From assembly GCA_910578345.1 (NCBI GenBank), contig CAJTRA010000010.1, positions 58,845 to 122,844 of the forward strand: a DNA stretch of 64,000 nucleotides. Reading direction: 5' to 3'. The DNA is from an uncultured Lachnospiraceae bacterium (GTDB lineage Bacteria > Bacillota > Clostridia > Lachnospirales > Lachnospiraceae). The position numbers and the translations under genes were made by a program. Below the pieces are notes generated by a model. The model saw only the letters and a list, made by a program, of their open reading frames with translations. It was not told the origin of the DNA and did no database searches. Below are positions 35,177 to 42,765 of the stretch, piece after piece (position 1 is the stretch's first letter; every line of letters starts with the position of its first letter).

Positions 35177-36340
35177 ATGTTTAAGTATCATTGTTTGAAT
35201 CCCATTGCGGGAGTGGGCCTGGAGAAGTTTACAGATCAGTACGTAAAGACAGAGAAGATGGAGGAGGCCGACGGTATTCTGGTCAGGAGCGCGGCGATGC
35301 ACGATCTGGACCTGCCGGAGAATCTTCTGGCGATCGCCAGGGCAGGAGCAGGCGTGAATAATATCCCGCTCGATAAATGCGCGCAGAAGGGAATCGTAGT
35401 CTTCAATACGCCGGGTGCGAATGCCAACGGCGTTAAGGAACTGGTGATCGCAGGCATGTTGTTAGCTTCCCGTGACGTAGTGGGCGGCATTGAGTGGGTG
35501 AAAGAAAACCAGTCGGATGAGAATGTAGGAAAGAATGCCGAGAAAGCAAAGAAAAACTTCGCAGGTACAGAGATTGAGGGGAAGAAGCTTGGAATCGTCG
35601 GCCTGGGAGCAATCGGGGTTAGAGTGGCCAACGTAGCGAAGCATCTTGGAATGGAAGTATATGGTTACGACCCTTATGTGTCGGTGGATGCTGCATGGAA
35701 CTTAAGCCGTGATGTAAAGCATGTGCTGAATGTGGAAGAAATTTACGAGGAATGTGATTATATCACGATCCATGTGCCGTTAATGGATGCGACCAGAGGC
35801 ATGATCGGACCAGAGGCCATCGACAAGATGAAAGATGGTGTGATCCTGCTGAACTTTGCAAGAGATCTTCTGGTGGATGAACAGGCGGTGCTTGCCGGGA
35901 TCCGGTCCGGGAAGATCCGCAAATATGTGTCTGATTTCCCGAATGCGGTTACGGCAGGGCAGGCAGGCTGTATCGTGATCCCGCATCTGGGTGCTTCCAC
36001 AGAGGAATCTGAGGATAATTGTGCCGTGATGGCAGTAAAAGAATTGAAGAATTATCTGGAAAACGGTAACATCATCAACAGTGTCAATTATCCGAAATGT
36101 GATATGGGTATCTGTGCCCAGGCAGGACGCGTGGCGATCTTCCACAAGAATAAGGCGAACATGATCACGAAATTTACCGCGTGCTTCGGTGATATCGGGA
36201 TCAATATCTCGGATATGATGAACAAATCCAAAGGGGATGTCGCATACACCATGCTTGATATCGAGGCGCCGGCTTCCGCGGAGATCATTGGGAAACTGCA
36301 GTCGATCGACGGAGTATTCAGAGTGAGAGTAGTGAAATAG
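35177..36340 (+). CDS. serA: D-3-phosphoglycerate dehydrogenase, ACT-domain type
   Basis: The 387-residue enzyme oxidises 3-phosphoglycerate, the first step of serine synthesis. The NAD-binding GLGAIGVRVANVAKHLGM lies near residue 142. The catalytic Arg is in NFARDLLVD near 232 and the His in IPHLGASTEESEDN near 273. The last 75 residues form an ACT domain (HKNKANMITKFTACFGDIG), which may sense serine. It is shorter than the E. coli type. The N-terminal 40 residues are compact, as in the clostridial form. A terminator follows at 36395-36434. Confidence 0.95.
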   Translation: MFKYHCLNPIAGVGLEKFTDQYVKTEKMEEADGILVRSAAMHDLDLPENLLAIARAGAGVNNIPLDKCAQKGIVVFNTPGANANGVKELVIAGMLLASRDVVGGIEWVKENQSDENVGKNAEKAKKNFAGTEIEGKKLGIVGLGAIGVRVANVAKHLGMEVYGYDPYVSVDAAWNLSRDVKHVLNVEEIYEECDYITIHVPLMDATRGMIGPEAIDKMKDGVILLNFARDLLVDEQAVLAGIRSGKIRKYVSDFPNAVTAGQAGCIVIPHLGASTEESEDNCAVMAVKELKNYLENGNIINSVNYPKCDMGICAQAGRVAIFHKNKANMITKFTACFGDIGINISDMMNKSKGDVAYTMLDIEAPASAEIIGKLQSIDGVFRVRVVK

Positions 36341-36394
36341 ATAAAAACAGGATCATCAAAGAGTTTGTCAGTGAAAAGAAAGTAATTTCAAATT

Positions 36395-36434
36395 AGGCGG
36401 TATAGCCCTGGCTGCAAGGGTTATACCGTCTTTT
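36395..36434 (+). terminator. Terminator of serC-serA
   Basis: AGGCGGTATAGCCCT pairs with AGGGTTATACCGTCTT through a long stem with G-U pairs, followed by TTTT. Confidence 0.75.
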
Positions 36435-36496
36435 CGATTTCCTGTGATATATGTAGATCCATTCGGAAAGGAGCAGGATTTCCTGCTGCGTAACAG

Positions 36497-36540
36497 AAAA
36501 GCAGAGAATAACCACTGGTGAAAGCGATTGTTCTCTGCTC
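36497..36540 (-). terminator. Terminator of the small minus-strand gene
   Basis: GCAGAGAA (36501-36508) pairs with TTCTCTGC (36531-36538). On the minus strand the stem is followed by TTTTCTGTT. It lies just after the stop codon of the gene at 36545-36829. Confidence 0.65.
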
Positions 36541-36544
36541 TTGT

Positions 36545-36829
36545 TTAATTCAGACGGTTGGCGATCTGGGAGAAGTTGGCGCTTTCCTCTTCCTCCAGGG
36601 TTGCCTGTAACTGGTTTTCGGCCTCCACAGAAGCTTCGCTTGCAAGATCCATATAGAGAATAAAGATGTCTTCAACCGACATTCCCTTCTCATCGGCAAT
36701 CTCCTGCATGACTGGTTTTAAAGCTTCCAGTTGAAAGGAGATTCTTGTCTTCTGGGGATCGATATCGGCCAGTGCCTGCTCGGCAAAGGCGTTGATACGA
36801 TCTAATATTTCTTTGTTTTCAGATGTCAT
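36545..36829 (-). CDS. Small helical hypothetical protein
   Basis: The 94-residue protein is acidic and predicted to be almost all helix, with heptad-like spacing of Leu, Ile and Ala. It has no Cys, no signal peptide and no membrane segment. The ATG at 36829 is preferred to the GTG at 36838; the purines AAAAGGAAG lie about 10 bases upstream. It has its own terminator, so it is likely a real gene. A phrase near the middle, DEKGMSVEDIFILYMDLAS, recalls small cytosolic regulators or phage-type helical proteins, but I do not recognise a family. Its placement between serA and the DUF1015 gene on the other strand gives no functional hint. Confidence 0.65.
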   Translation of the reverse strand: MTSENKEILDRINAFAEQALADIDPQKTRISFQLEALKPVMQEIADEKGMSVEDIFILYMDLASEASVEAENQLQATLEEEESANFSQIANRLN

Positions 36830-36977
36830 GGTATGCACTTCCTTTTTGTAGTTTAGATTCTGATAAGATCTCTTGGATATCTGTTAACAATTTTAACACT
36901 TCCCGCTTGTGCTGCATAGTCTAATTTGCTAAAATAAGTAAATGGTATGGTATGATATGGTGCAGATAGGAGATGGT

Positions 36978-38237
36978 ATGGCGGACATCAAACCTTTTCG
37001 GGCGATCAGGCCCAGAGCAGATCTGGCGGCGCAGGTCGCGGCGCTTCCTTATGATGTATACAGCAGACAGGAAGCCTATGAGAAAGTGAAAGAAGATAGT
37101 TATAGTTTCCTTCGGATCGACAGGCCGGAGACACAGTTTCCGAGGGAATATGATATGTATGCGCCGGAAGTCTATGAGAAAGCGGCGGCAATGCTGGGGG
37201 AAATGATGGCGTCCGGGACGCTGATCGAGGAGGAGCGGGAAGCCTATTATATTTATGAGCTGGTCATGAACGGACGGTCCCAGGTTGGAATAGGGGCATG
37301 TGCGTCGGTGGATGATTACGAGCGGCAGACGATCAGAAAGCATGAGAATACTAGAGCAGAGAAAGAGGCCGACCGGATCCGGCATGTAGATGTGTGCAGC
37401 GCGCAGACTGGCCCTATTTTCCTTGCCTATCGCAGGAGGGAAGGGATTGAGAAGGTGGTACGGGAGGCAATGGGACAGCGTCCTGTCTATGATTTTACAG
37501 CGGAGGATGGGATTACCCACAGGCTGTGGATTGTTGATAAAGGCGAGCAGGTAGAACAGATCCGGCAGGAATTTGCACAGGTCAATACGATTTATATTGC
37601 AGATGGCCATCACAGATGCGCTTCGGCGGTCAGAGTTTCCCTGATGCGCAGAGCCGCCTTTCCAGACTATACGGGCGCGGAGGAATTCAACTATTTCCTC
37701 TCAGTGCTGTTTCCGGACGACCAGCTTATGATCATGGACTACAACCGGGTGGTCAGCGATTTAAACGGATACGCAGAAGAGGCGTTCGTGGAGCAGGTCA
37801 GTCAGGTATGTGACGTTACGCCTGTGGGATCACGGCCGTACCGGCCGCAGGGGAAAGGTGAGATCGGTATGTATCTGCAGGATATGTGGTATCGTCTGAA
37901 GATCCGGGAGGAACGCTATATAGGGGATCCGTTGGAAGATCTGGATGTGACGGTCTTACAGAAAGATATTTTAGGACCACTGCTTGGCATACAGGATCCT
38001 AAGATAGATGACAGAATCGATTTCGTGGGCGGTATCCGGGGGCTGGAGGAGCTTGTAAAGAGGGTGCATACAGATGCGGCGGTCGCTTTTGCCATGTACC
38101 CGACAGACATTCATGAGTTGTTTGCCGTGTCTGACGCCGGGGAGCTGATGCCGCCGAAGTCTACCTGGTTTGAACCGAAACTGCGAAGCGGACTCTTGAT
38201 TCACAAGATAGAGCATAGTGATACGAGAAACAAATAA
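36978..38237 (+). CDS. DUF1015-family protein, ParB-like GHHR motif
   Basis: The 419-residue protein matches the DUF1015 family as I know it: the N-terminus IKPFRAIRP, a PYDV segment, a KHENTRAEKEADR region near 121 and ADGHHRCASA with D209-G-H-H-R213. The last motif resembles the GxxR box of the ParB/sulfiredoxin fold, which includes the free-serine kinase SerK. The gene lies close to serC-serA, an arrangement I recall from other Firmicutes. A role in serine or phosphoserine metabolism is therefore possible but is inference. The start at 36978 follows TAGGAGAT; the in-frame ATG at 36942 has no site. glgB begins 15 bases later. Confidence 0.85.
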   Translation: MADIKPFRAIRPRADLAAQVAALPYDVYSRQEAYEKVKEDSYSFLRIDRPETQFPREYDMYAPEVYEKAAAMLGEMMASGTLIEEEREAYYIYELVMNGRSQVGIGACASVDDYERQTIRKHENTRAEKEADRIRHVDVCSAQTGPIFLAYRRREGIEKVVREAMGQRPVYDFTAEDGITHRLWIVDKGEQVEQIRQEFAQVNTIYIADGHHRCASAVRVSLMRRAAFPDYTGAEEFNYFLSVLFPDDQLMIMDYNRVVSDLNGYAEEAFVEQVSQVCDVTPVGSRPYRPQGKGEIGMYLQDMWYRLKIREERYIGDPLEDLDVTVLQKDILGPLLGIQDPKIDDRIDFVGGIRGLEELVKRVHTDAAVAFAMYPTDIHELFAVSDAGELMPPKSTWFEPKLRSGLLIHKIEHSDTRNK

Positions 38238-38252
38238 GAGGGGGAAGGTAGT

Positions 38253-40856
38253 ATGAACAAGAAATTATATAAACTGATGAACTGGCCGGAGATCGAGGCG
38301 ATCGTATATTCAGAGTCCGATGATCCGCATGTGACGCTGGGTGCTCATGCTGCAGGCAGTTCTGTGTTGGTCCAGACGTTTCAGCCGGGCGCGAAGAGTG
38401 TGCGCTTGCAGCCTGTAGAGGGGGATAAGAGCTATCAGATGGAACTGGCTGACGAAGAAGGTTTTTTCGCGGCGCTGCTTCCGGGAAAGAAGATACCGGA
38501 GTACGAGTATATTGTAGAATATCAGGACGGTTCTCTTAAGAAGGTAAAGGATGCCTACCGTTTTCCAGTGCAGATTGCCAGAGAAGATACGGAGAAGTTC
38601 AATGCAGGGATTCATTATATGGCGTATGAGAAGTTGGGAGCGCATCCAAGGAAAGTGGAAGGCGTAGAAGGCGTCCTGTTTGCCGTGTGGGCGCCGAATG
38701 CATTGCGCGTCAGTGTGGTAGGAGATTTCAATGGATGGGATGGCAGAGTCCATCAGATGAGAAGACTTTGGGAGTCCGGGATCTTTGAGATCTTTATTCC
38801 GGATGTGAAGCCAGGCGACTGCTATAAGTTTGAGATTAAGGCCAAAGGCGGTCTGACTTTTTTGAAAGCGGATCCCTATGCGTTTGGACAGCAGCTCCGC
38901 CCGGAAAGCGCTTCCGTGGTCAGAGAACTGAATGGTTTTCAGTGGGAAGACAATAAGTGGATGAAAGGCCGTGCAGATCGTCAGAAAGAAAATCGGCCGA
39001 TCAATGTCTATGAGATTTATCTGGCGTCCTTTGCTAAGCCGGAGGATGGAAGAGAATACTATAATTATCGAGAACTGGCGCCTAAGATCATCGAATATGT
39101 GAAGAAGATGGGATATACGCATATTGAGCTGATGCCGGTGATGGAGCATCCGCTCGATGCTTCCTGGGGCTATCAGGTGATCGGCTATTATGCCCCGACT
39201 TCACGGTATGGAACCGCAGAGGATTTCATGTTCTTTATGAATGAAATGCATAAGGCAGATATCGGTGTGATTTTAGATTGGGTGCCCGCACATTTCCCAA
39301 GAGATACCTATGGACTTTCAAACTTTGACGGGACATGCCTGTATGAGCATCAGGATCCGAGACAAGGTTCCCATCCTCATTGGGGGACGCTGATCTATAA
39401 TTACGGCAGGCCGGAAGTGCGTAACTATCTGATCGCCAATGCGCTGTATTGGGTAGAACAGTACCATGCAGATGGTATCCGTATCGATGCGGTGGCTTCC
39501 ATGCTGTATCTGGATTACGGCAAGAAGGATGGAGAGTGGGTGGCCAATCTGTACGGCGGCAATGAGAATCTGGAGGCTGTAGAGTTCTTGAAACATTTGA
39601 ACTCCATCATGAAGAAGCGCAATCAGGGAGTGCTCATGATCGCGGAGGAATCGACTGCCTGGCCGAAGATCACGGGCGGCCTGGAAGAGGATGGCCTGGG
39701 ATTTGACCTGAAATGGAATATGGGATTTATGAATGATTATCTGGACTATATCAGGACAGATCCGTATTTCCGTTCCGGCAGGCACAATGAGCTTACGTTT
39801 AGTATGATCTATGCCTACAGTGAGAAGTTTATGCTGGTATTTTCCCATGACGAAGTGGTGCATGGCAAGGCCTCTCTGATCGGCAAGATGCCGGGAGAAC
39901 GGGCGGACCAGTTTGCCAATATGCGGCTGACTTATGCATATCATATGACGCATCCTGGTAAGAAATTATTCTTCATGGGACAGGATATCGGCGAGTATAA
40001 GGAATTCAATGAGGCGCGGGAAGTAGAGTGGGGACTGCTTGAGCATGAAGAACATGCAAAATTAAACCGCCTGGTGGCAGATCTCAATAAACTCTATACT
40101 TCGAAACCGGCTCTGTATGCGAAGGATACTTCCTGGGAGGGATTTGAGTGGATCAACTGTATCACGCCGAATGCCTGTATGTTGTCTTATCTGCGCAAAG
40201 CGGATAAGCCGGAGCAGTCGTTAGTGGTGGTGGCGAACTTTGCAAATACAAAACAGTCCTTCCGCGTTGGAGTGCCTTATGAAGGAAAATATCAGGAGAT
40301 TTTGAATACAGATGCCAGGATCTATGGCGGCAGCGGCACGGTGAATCAAGACGACTGTAATACGATCGAGACGGAATGGGACGGTAAGCCCTATGCGATC
40401 GATCTGGTGAGCGCACCGCTGTCAGTCAGTATTTTCTCTTACACGCCGTATACGAAGGAAGAGAAGGCGGAGATTGAGAGAGTCCGTGCGGAGAAGATCC
40501 GCAAGGAGAGAGAAGAGGAAGAGCGCAGAGCGGCCGAAGAGGAAGCGGACGCCATAGCCAAAGAAGCGGCGGAGGCAAGACGCCTGGCGAAACTGGCGGC
40601 AGAGGAAGCCAGGATGCGGGCTGCGGAAGCAGAAGAGATCTTGAAGAAAGCGAAAGAAGCGGAAGTGAAGCTTCAGAAGATCGTGGAAGCACAGGAGAAG
40701 CAGAAGGAGGCAGAGGCGAAGAGCAGGCCGGCGGCGCAGAAACGTTCAACGGAAAAAAAACCCGCAGGGAAGAAGCCTGCCGGGAGGAAACAGGCAGGAA
40801 CGGGGACGGCACAGAAGAAAGCGATAGAAAGGAAGTCTGCGGGAACAGAGAAATAG
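38253..40856 (+). CDS. glgB: Glycogen branching enzyme with charged C-terminal tail
   Basis: The 867-residue GH13 enzyme makes alpha-1,6 branches in glycogen. An N-terminal CBM48-like domain (VWAPNALRVSVVGDFNGWDG near 148) precedes the catalytic barrel. The nucleophile is D412 in GIRIDAV, the acid is E465 in MIAEEST, and the third carboxylate is D533 in FSHDEVVHGK. The usual enzyme ends near residue 730. Here about 135 more residues follow: a Glu/Ala/Arg/Lys helix likely to be a coiled coil, then a basic tail with repeated KPAGKK-type units. This tail is not part of the fold and may mediate assembly or tethering. No other glycogen genes are adjacent. The DUF1015 gene ends 15 bases upstream. 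Confidence 0.93.
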   Translation: MNKKLYKLMNWPEIEAIVYSESDDPHVTLGAHAAGSSVLVQTFQPGAKSVRLQPVEGDKSYQMELADEEGFFAALLPGKKIPEYEYIVEYQDGSLKKVKDAYRFPVQIAREDTEKFNAGIHYMAYEKLGAHPRKVEGVEGVLFAVWAPNALRVSVVGDFNGWDGRVHQMRRLWESGIFEIFIPDVKPGDCYKFEIKAKGGLTFLKADPYAFGQQLRPESASVVRELNGFQWEDNKWMKGRADRQKENRPINVYEIYLASFAKPEDGREYYNYRELAPKIIEYVKKMGYTHIELMPVMEHPLDASWGYQVIGYYAPTSRYGTAEDFMFFMNEMHKADIGVILDWVPAHFPRDTYGLSNFDGTCLYEHQDPRQGSHPHWGTLIYNYGRPEVRNYLIANALYWVEQYHADGIRIDAVASMLYLDYGKKDGEWVANLYGGNENLEAVEFLKHLNSIMKKRNQGVLMIAEESTAWPKITGGLEEDGLGFDLKWNMGFMNDYLDYIRTDPYFRSGRHNELTFSMIYAYSEKFMLVFSHDEVVHGKASLIGKMPGERADQFANMRLTYAYHMTHPGKKLFFMGQDIGEYKEFNEAREVEWGLLEHEEHAKLNRLVADLNKLYTSKPALYAKDTSWEGFEWINCITPNACMLSYLRKADKPEQSLVVVANFANTKQSFRVGVPYEGKYQEILNTDARIYGGSGTVNQDDCNTIETEWDGKPYAIDLVSAPLSVSIFSYTPYTKEEKAEIERVRAEKIRKEREEEERRAAEEEADAIAKEAAEARRLAKLAAEEARMRAAEAEEILKKAKEAEVKLQKIVEAQEKQKEAEAKSRPAAQKRSTEKKPAGKKPAGRKQAGTGTAQKKAIERKSAGTEK

Positions 40857-40923
40857 AGAAACGGTCGGCAGATAAAAGAGTTGCGGTGTAGAAAGGATAG
40901 GGGATCAGGAAGAGAGTTTGGAT

Positions 40924-41796
40924 ATGGGTGAGAAGATAACAGGATTAGAGCAGATCACGCCGGAAGAGATCGATGTGGGATTATTACATGCTTATTTACA
41001 GCAGCTGCCGGATAAAGCGCTGCGTTTCGGAGTCAGGGTGCTTCTGGCGCTGGTGGTTTTTCTGATCGGTGTACAGGTGATCAAGCTGGTGCGGAGGATC
41101 GTCCGTCGTTCTTTGAAACGCGGCAATGCGGATATCGGTGTGACACAGTTTCTTGATTCTTTTATCAAAGTGGTGATGTACACGCTGCTGTTGTTTATGA
41201 TCGCATCCGGGTTCGGGCTGGATGCCACGAGCGTGGTAGCGCTCTTAGGTTCCGCCGGGGTGGCGATCGGACTGGCTATTCAGGGAAGCTTATCGAACTT
41301 CGCGGGCGGTGTGCTGATTCTGTTATTGAAGCCCTTCCGGGTCGATGACTATATTAAAGTAGATAATGACGGGCATGAGGGAACGGTGAAGGAGATCCAG
41401 CTCTTTTATACGAAGCTTTCGACTCCGAATAACCATGTAGTTATTATTCCAAACGGTACGCTGTCCAATTCCAGTATTCTAAATATGAGCAGCCTGACGG
41501 AAAGACGTATGGATATCCTGGTGAGTATTTCTTACGACGCCGATATCCGCCAGGCAAGAGAAGTGATTATGCGTTTGCTGGAAGAAGATGCCGCCGTGCT
41601 TTCCTCCATGGACCGCAAAGTATTCGTAGATGCGCTGGCGGACAGCGGCGTTACCCTGAACGTTCGCTGTTGGGCAGACAAGGATGATTTCTGGGAGTGT
41701 AAGTGGCGGCTCACAGAGAAGATCAAGTATGCGCTGGATGAGGCCGGGATTGCAATCCCTTATCCGCAGATGGATGTGCATATTCTTGAAAAATAA
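40924..41796 (+). CDS. MscS-family mechanosensitive channel
   Basis: The 290-residue protein has three membrane spans in the first 130 residues. The pore helix is visible as SAGVAIGLAIQGSLSNFAGG near residues 112-131, followed by the MscS beta domain with FRVDDYIKV and GTVKEIQLFYTKL, and a C-terminal alpha-beta domain ending in YPQMDVHIL. It opens under membrane tension and releases small solutes during hypo-osmotic shock. ATG at 40924 and TTG at 40918 are both possible starts. It is followed directly by the promoter of tRNA-Thr. Confidence 0.93.
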   Translation: MGEKITGLEQITPEEIDVGLLHAYLQQLPDKALRFGVRVLLALVVFLIGVQVIKLVRRIVRRSLKRGNADIGVTQFLDSFIKVVMYTLLLFMIASGFGLDATSVVALLGSAGVAIGLAIQGSLSNFAGGVLILLLKPFRVDDYIKVDNDGHEGTVKEIQLFYTKLSTPNNHVVIIPNGTLSNSSILNMSSLTERRMDILVSISYDADIRQAREVIMRLLEEDAAVLSSMDRKVFVDALADSGVTLNVRCWADKDDFWECKWRLTEKIKYALDEAGIAIPYPQMDVHILEK

Positions 41797-41808
41797 TTTA
41801 TTTTGTAC

Positions 41809-41837
41809 TTGCAAAAAGGACAAGAACTAAGTATAAT
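41809..41837 (+). promoter_or_regulatory. Promoter of tRNA-Thr
   Basis: TTGCAA at 41809-41814 and TATAAT at 41832-41837, 17 bases apart, put the start near 41844, 14 bases before the mature tRNA. Confidence 0.75.
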
Positions 41838-41857
41838 AGTCTTTGTTGCAAGGACAT

Positions 41858-41930
41858 GCTGGAATAGCGCAGTCGGTAGCGCAACTGATTCGTAATCAGT
41901 AGGTCGAGGGTTCAAGTCCCTTTTCCAGCT
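41858..41930 (+). tRNA. tRNA-Thr (anticodon CGT)
   Basis: The 73-base gene folds as a full cloverleaf. Acceptor arms are GCTGGAA and TTCCAGC, the D stem is GCGC/GCGC, and the anticodon stem is ACTGA/TCAGT with loop TTCGTAA, so the anticodon is CGT at 41891-41893. The T stem is GAGGG/CCCTT with loop TTCAAGT. It reads codon ACG. CCA is not encoded. A promoter lies upstream and a strong terminator downstream, so it is a single-gene unit. Confidence 0.97.
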
Positions 41931-41950
41931 TTTGCAGCTTTTGCAGAGGG

Positions 41951-42000
41951 AATACTTTATAAGATATATTGCTTGGTGATATATTTTATAAAGTATTTTT
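41951..42000 (+). terminator. Terminator of tRNA-Thr
   Basis: AATACTTTATAA (41951-41962) pairs with TTATAAAGTATT (41986-41997), with inner ATATAT pairs, then TTTTT. Two GCAGCTTTT copies lie between the tRNA and the stem. Confidence 0.85.
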
Positions 42001-42057
42001 CTATTCATGCTGTACTATGAATGGAAACCAGAGGCAAAATAGAGACTGTGAATAAGA

Positions 42058-42102
42058 GGAACGGGTGCAGGTCTGTGGTTGATGGCTTACACCCTCGTTT
42101 TT
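42058..42102 (+). terminator. Possible terminator or attenuator before the small gene
   Basis: GGGTG and CACCC, with outer AAC/GTT pairs across a two-base bulge, precede TTTTTT. It ends about 20 bases before the start codon at 42122, so it could act as an attenuator. The stem is short. Confidence 0.4.
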
Positions 42103-42121
42103 TGAAAGGGAGAGAAATGGG

Positions 42122-42508
42122 ATGAAATTTGTCTGTCTGGGCAGAATAGCGGATGAACCGGAGAATTTGAAGCGGGAATATCAGTGTGCGAAACAGTGGG
42201 GAGAAGTGCGGCTGGGCGAGAAATATTTATTCTACCGTTATTTTATCAAAATCAGGTATGTCTCGTATGTGGAGATTCAGAACGCGTATCTGCGGGAAGA
42301 GAGTGGAGAGAGCGGAGAATTTCTTCTGAAAGAATTCTATTTGATGCTGAGGACGACTGACGGCGTACTGCATAAGCTGCGGATGGAGAGGGAAGAAAAT
42401 GCAAGGGCAGTGCTGCAGATCTTTTCAGAAAGGCATCCGGCTGTTCAAGTGGGTTTTAACCGTCTTGGTCAGTCAGAATCAGGAGATGATACAATACCAT
42501 TGGATTAA
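42122..42508 (+). CDS. Small hypothetical protein
   Basis: The 128-residue protein is soluble, with alternating beta-strand-like segments (YLFYRYFIKIRYVSYVEI, then FLLKEFYLMLRTTDGVLHKL) and a C-terminal helix. This order resembles a PH-like fold of the bacterial bPH type, but I do not recognise a named family. It has no signal peptide, Cys pair or catalytic motif. A site, AAAGGGAGAG, lies just before the ATG. It sits between tRNA-Thr and nrdD; nrdD has its own promoter, so there is no sign of a shared function. Confidence 0.65.
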   Translation: MKFVCLGRIADEPENLKREYQCAKQWGEVRLGEKYLFYRYFIKIRYVSYVEIQNAYLREESGESGEFLLKEFYLMLRTTDGVLHKLRMEREENARAVLQIFSERHPAVQVGFNRLGQSESGDDTIPLD

Positions 42509-42663
42509 ACCAAACGCGCCTGGCTTAGCCGAAGGGCATTTCAGATGACAGGCGGCAGCGGAGTTGGCATTTTGTGCGGGAGAAAGACCGGACGAATGTC
42601 TGCCGCAAACTTGTTATGTGCAGAAGGGTATGTGCAGAACCGAGGGAAAATGACCACAATACC

Positions 42664-42691
42664 TTGACAGCAACAAAAAGGATGATACAAT
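42664..42691 (+). promoter_or_regulatory. Promoter of nrdD-nrdG
   Basis: TTGACA at 42664-42669 and TACAAT at 42686-42691, with a 16-base spacer. The -10 region overlaps a sequence at 42687-42702 that fits the NrdR-box consensus, as I remember it, at 12 of 16 positions. No clear second box is seen. Confidence 0.55.
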
Positions 42692-42765
42692 ATATAGTAT
42701 GTGCGATGCGCTAAGAACATATAGCATGCAGTATACACAATAGTAAGATGGGTGGGGTTAATGGA

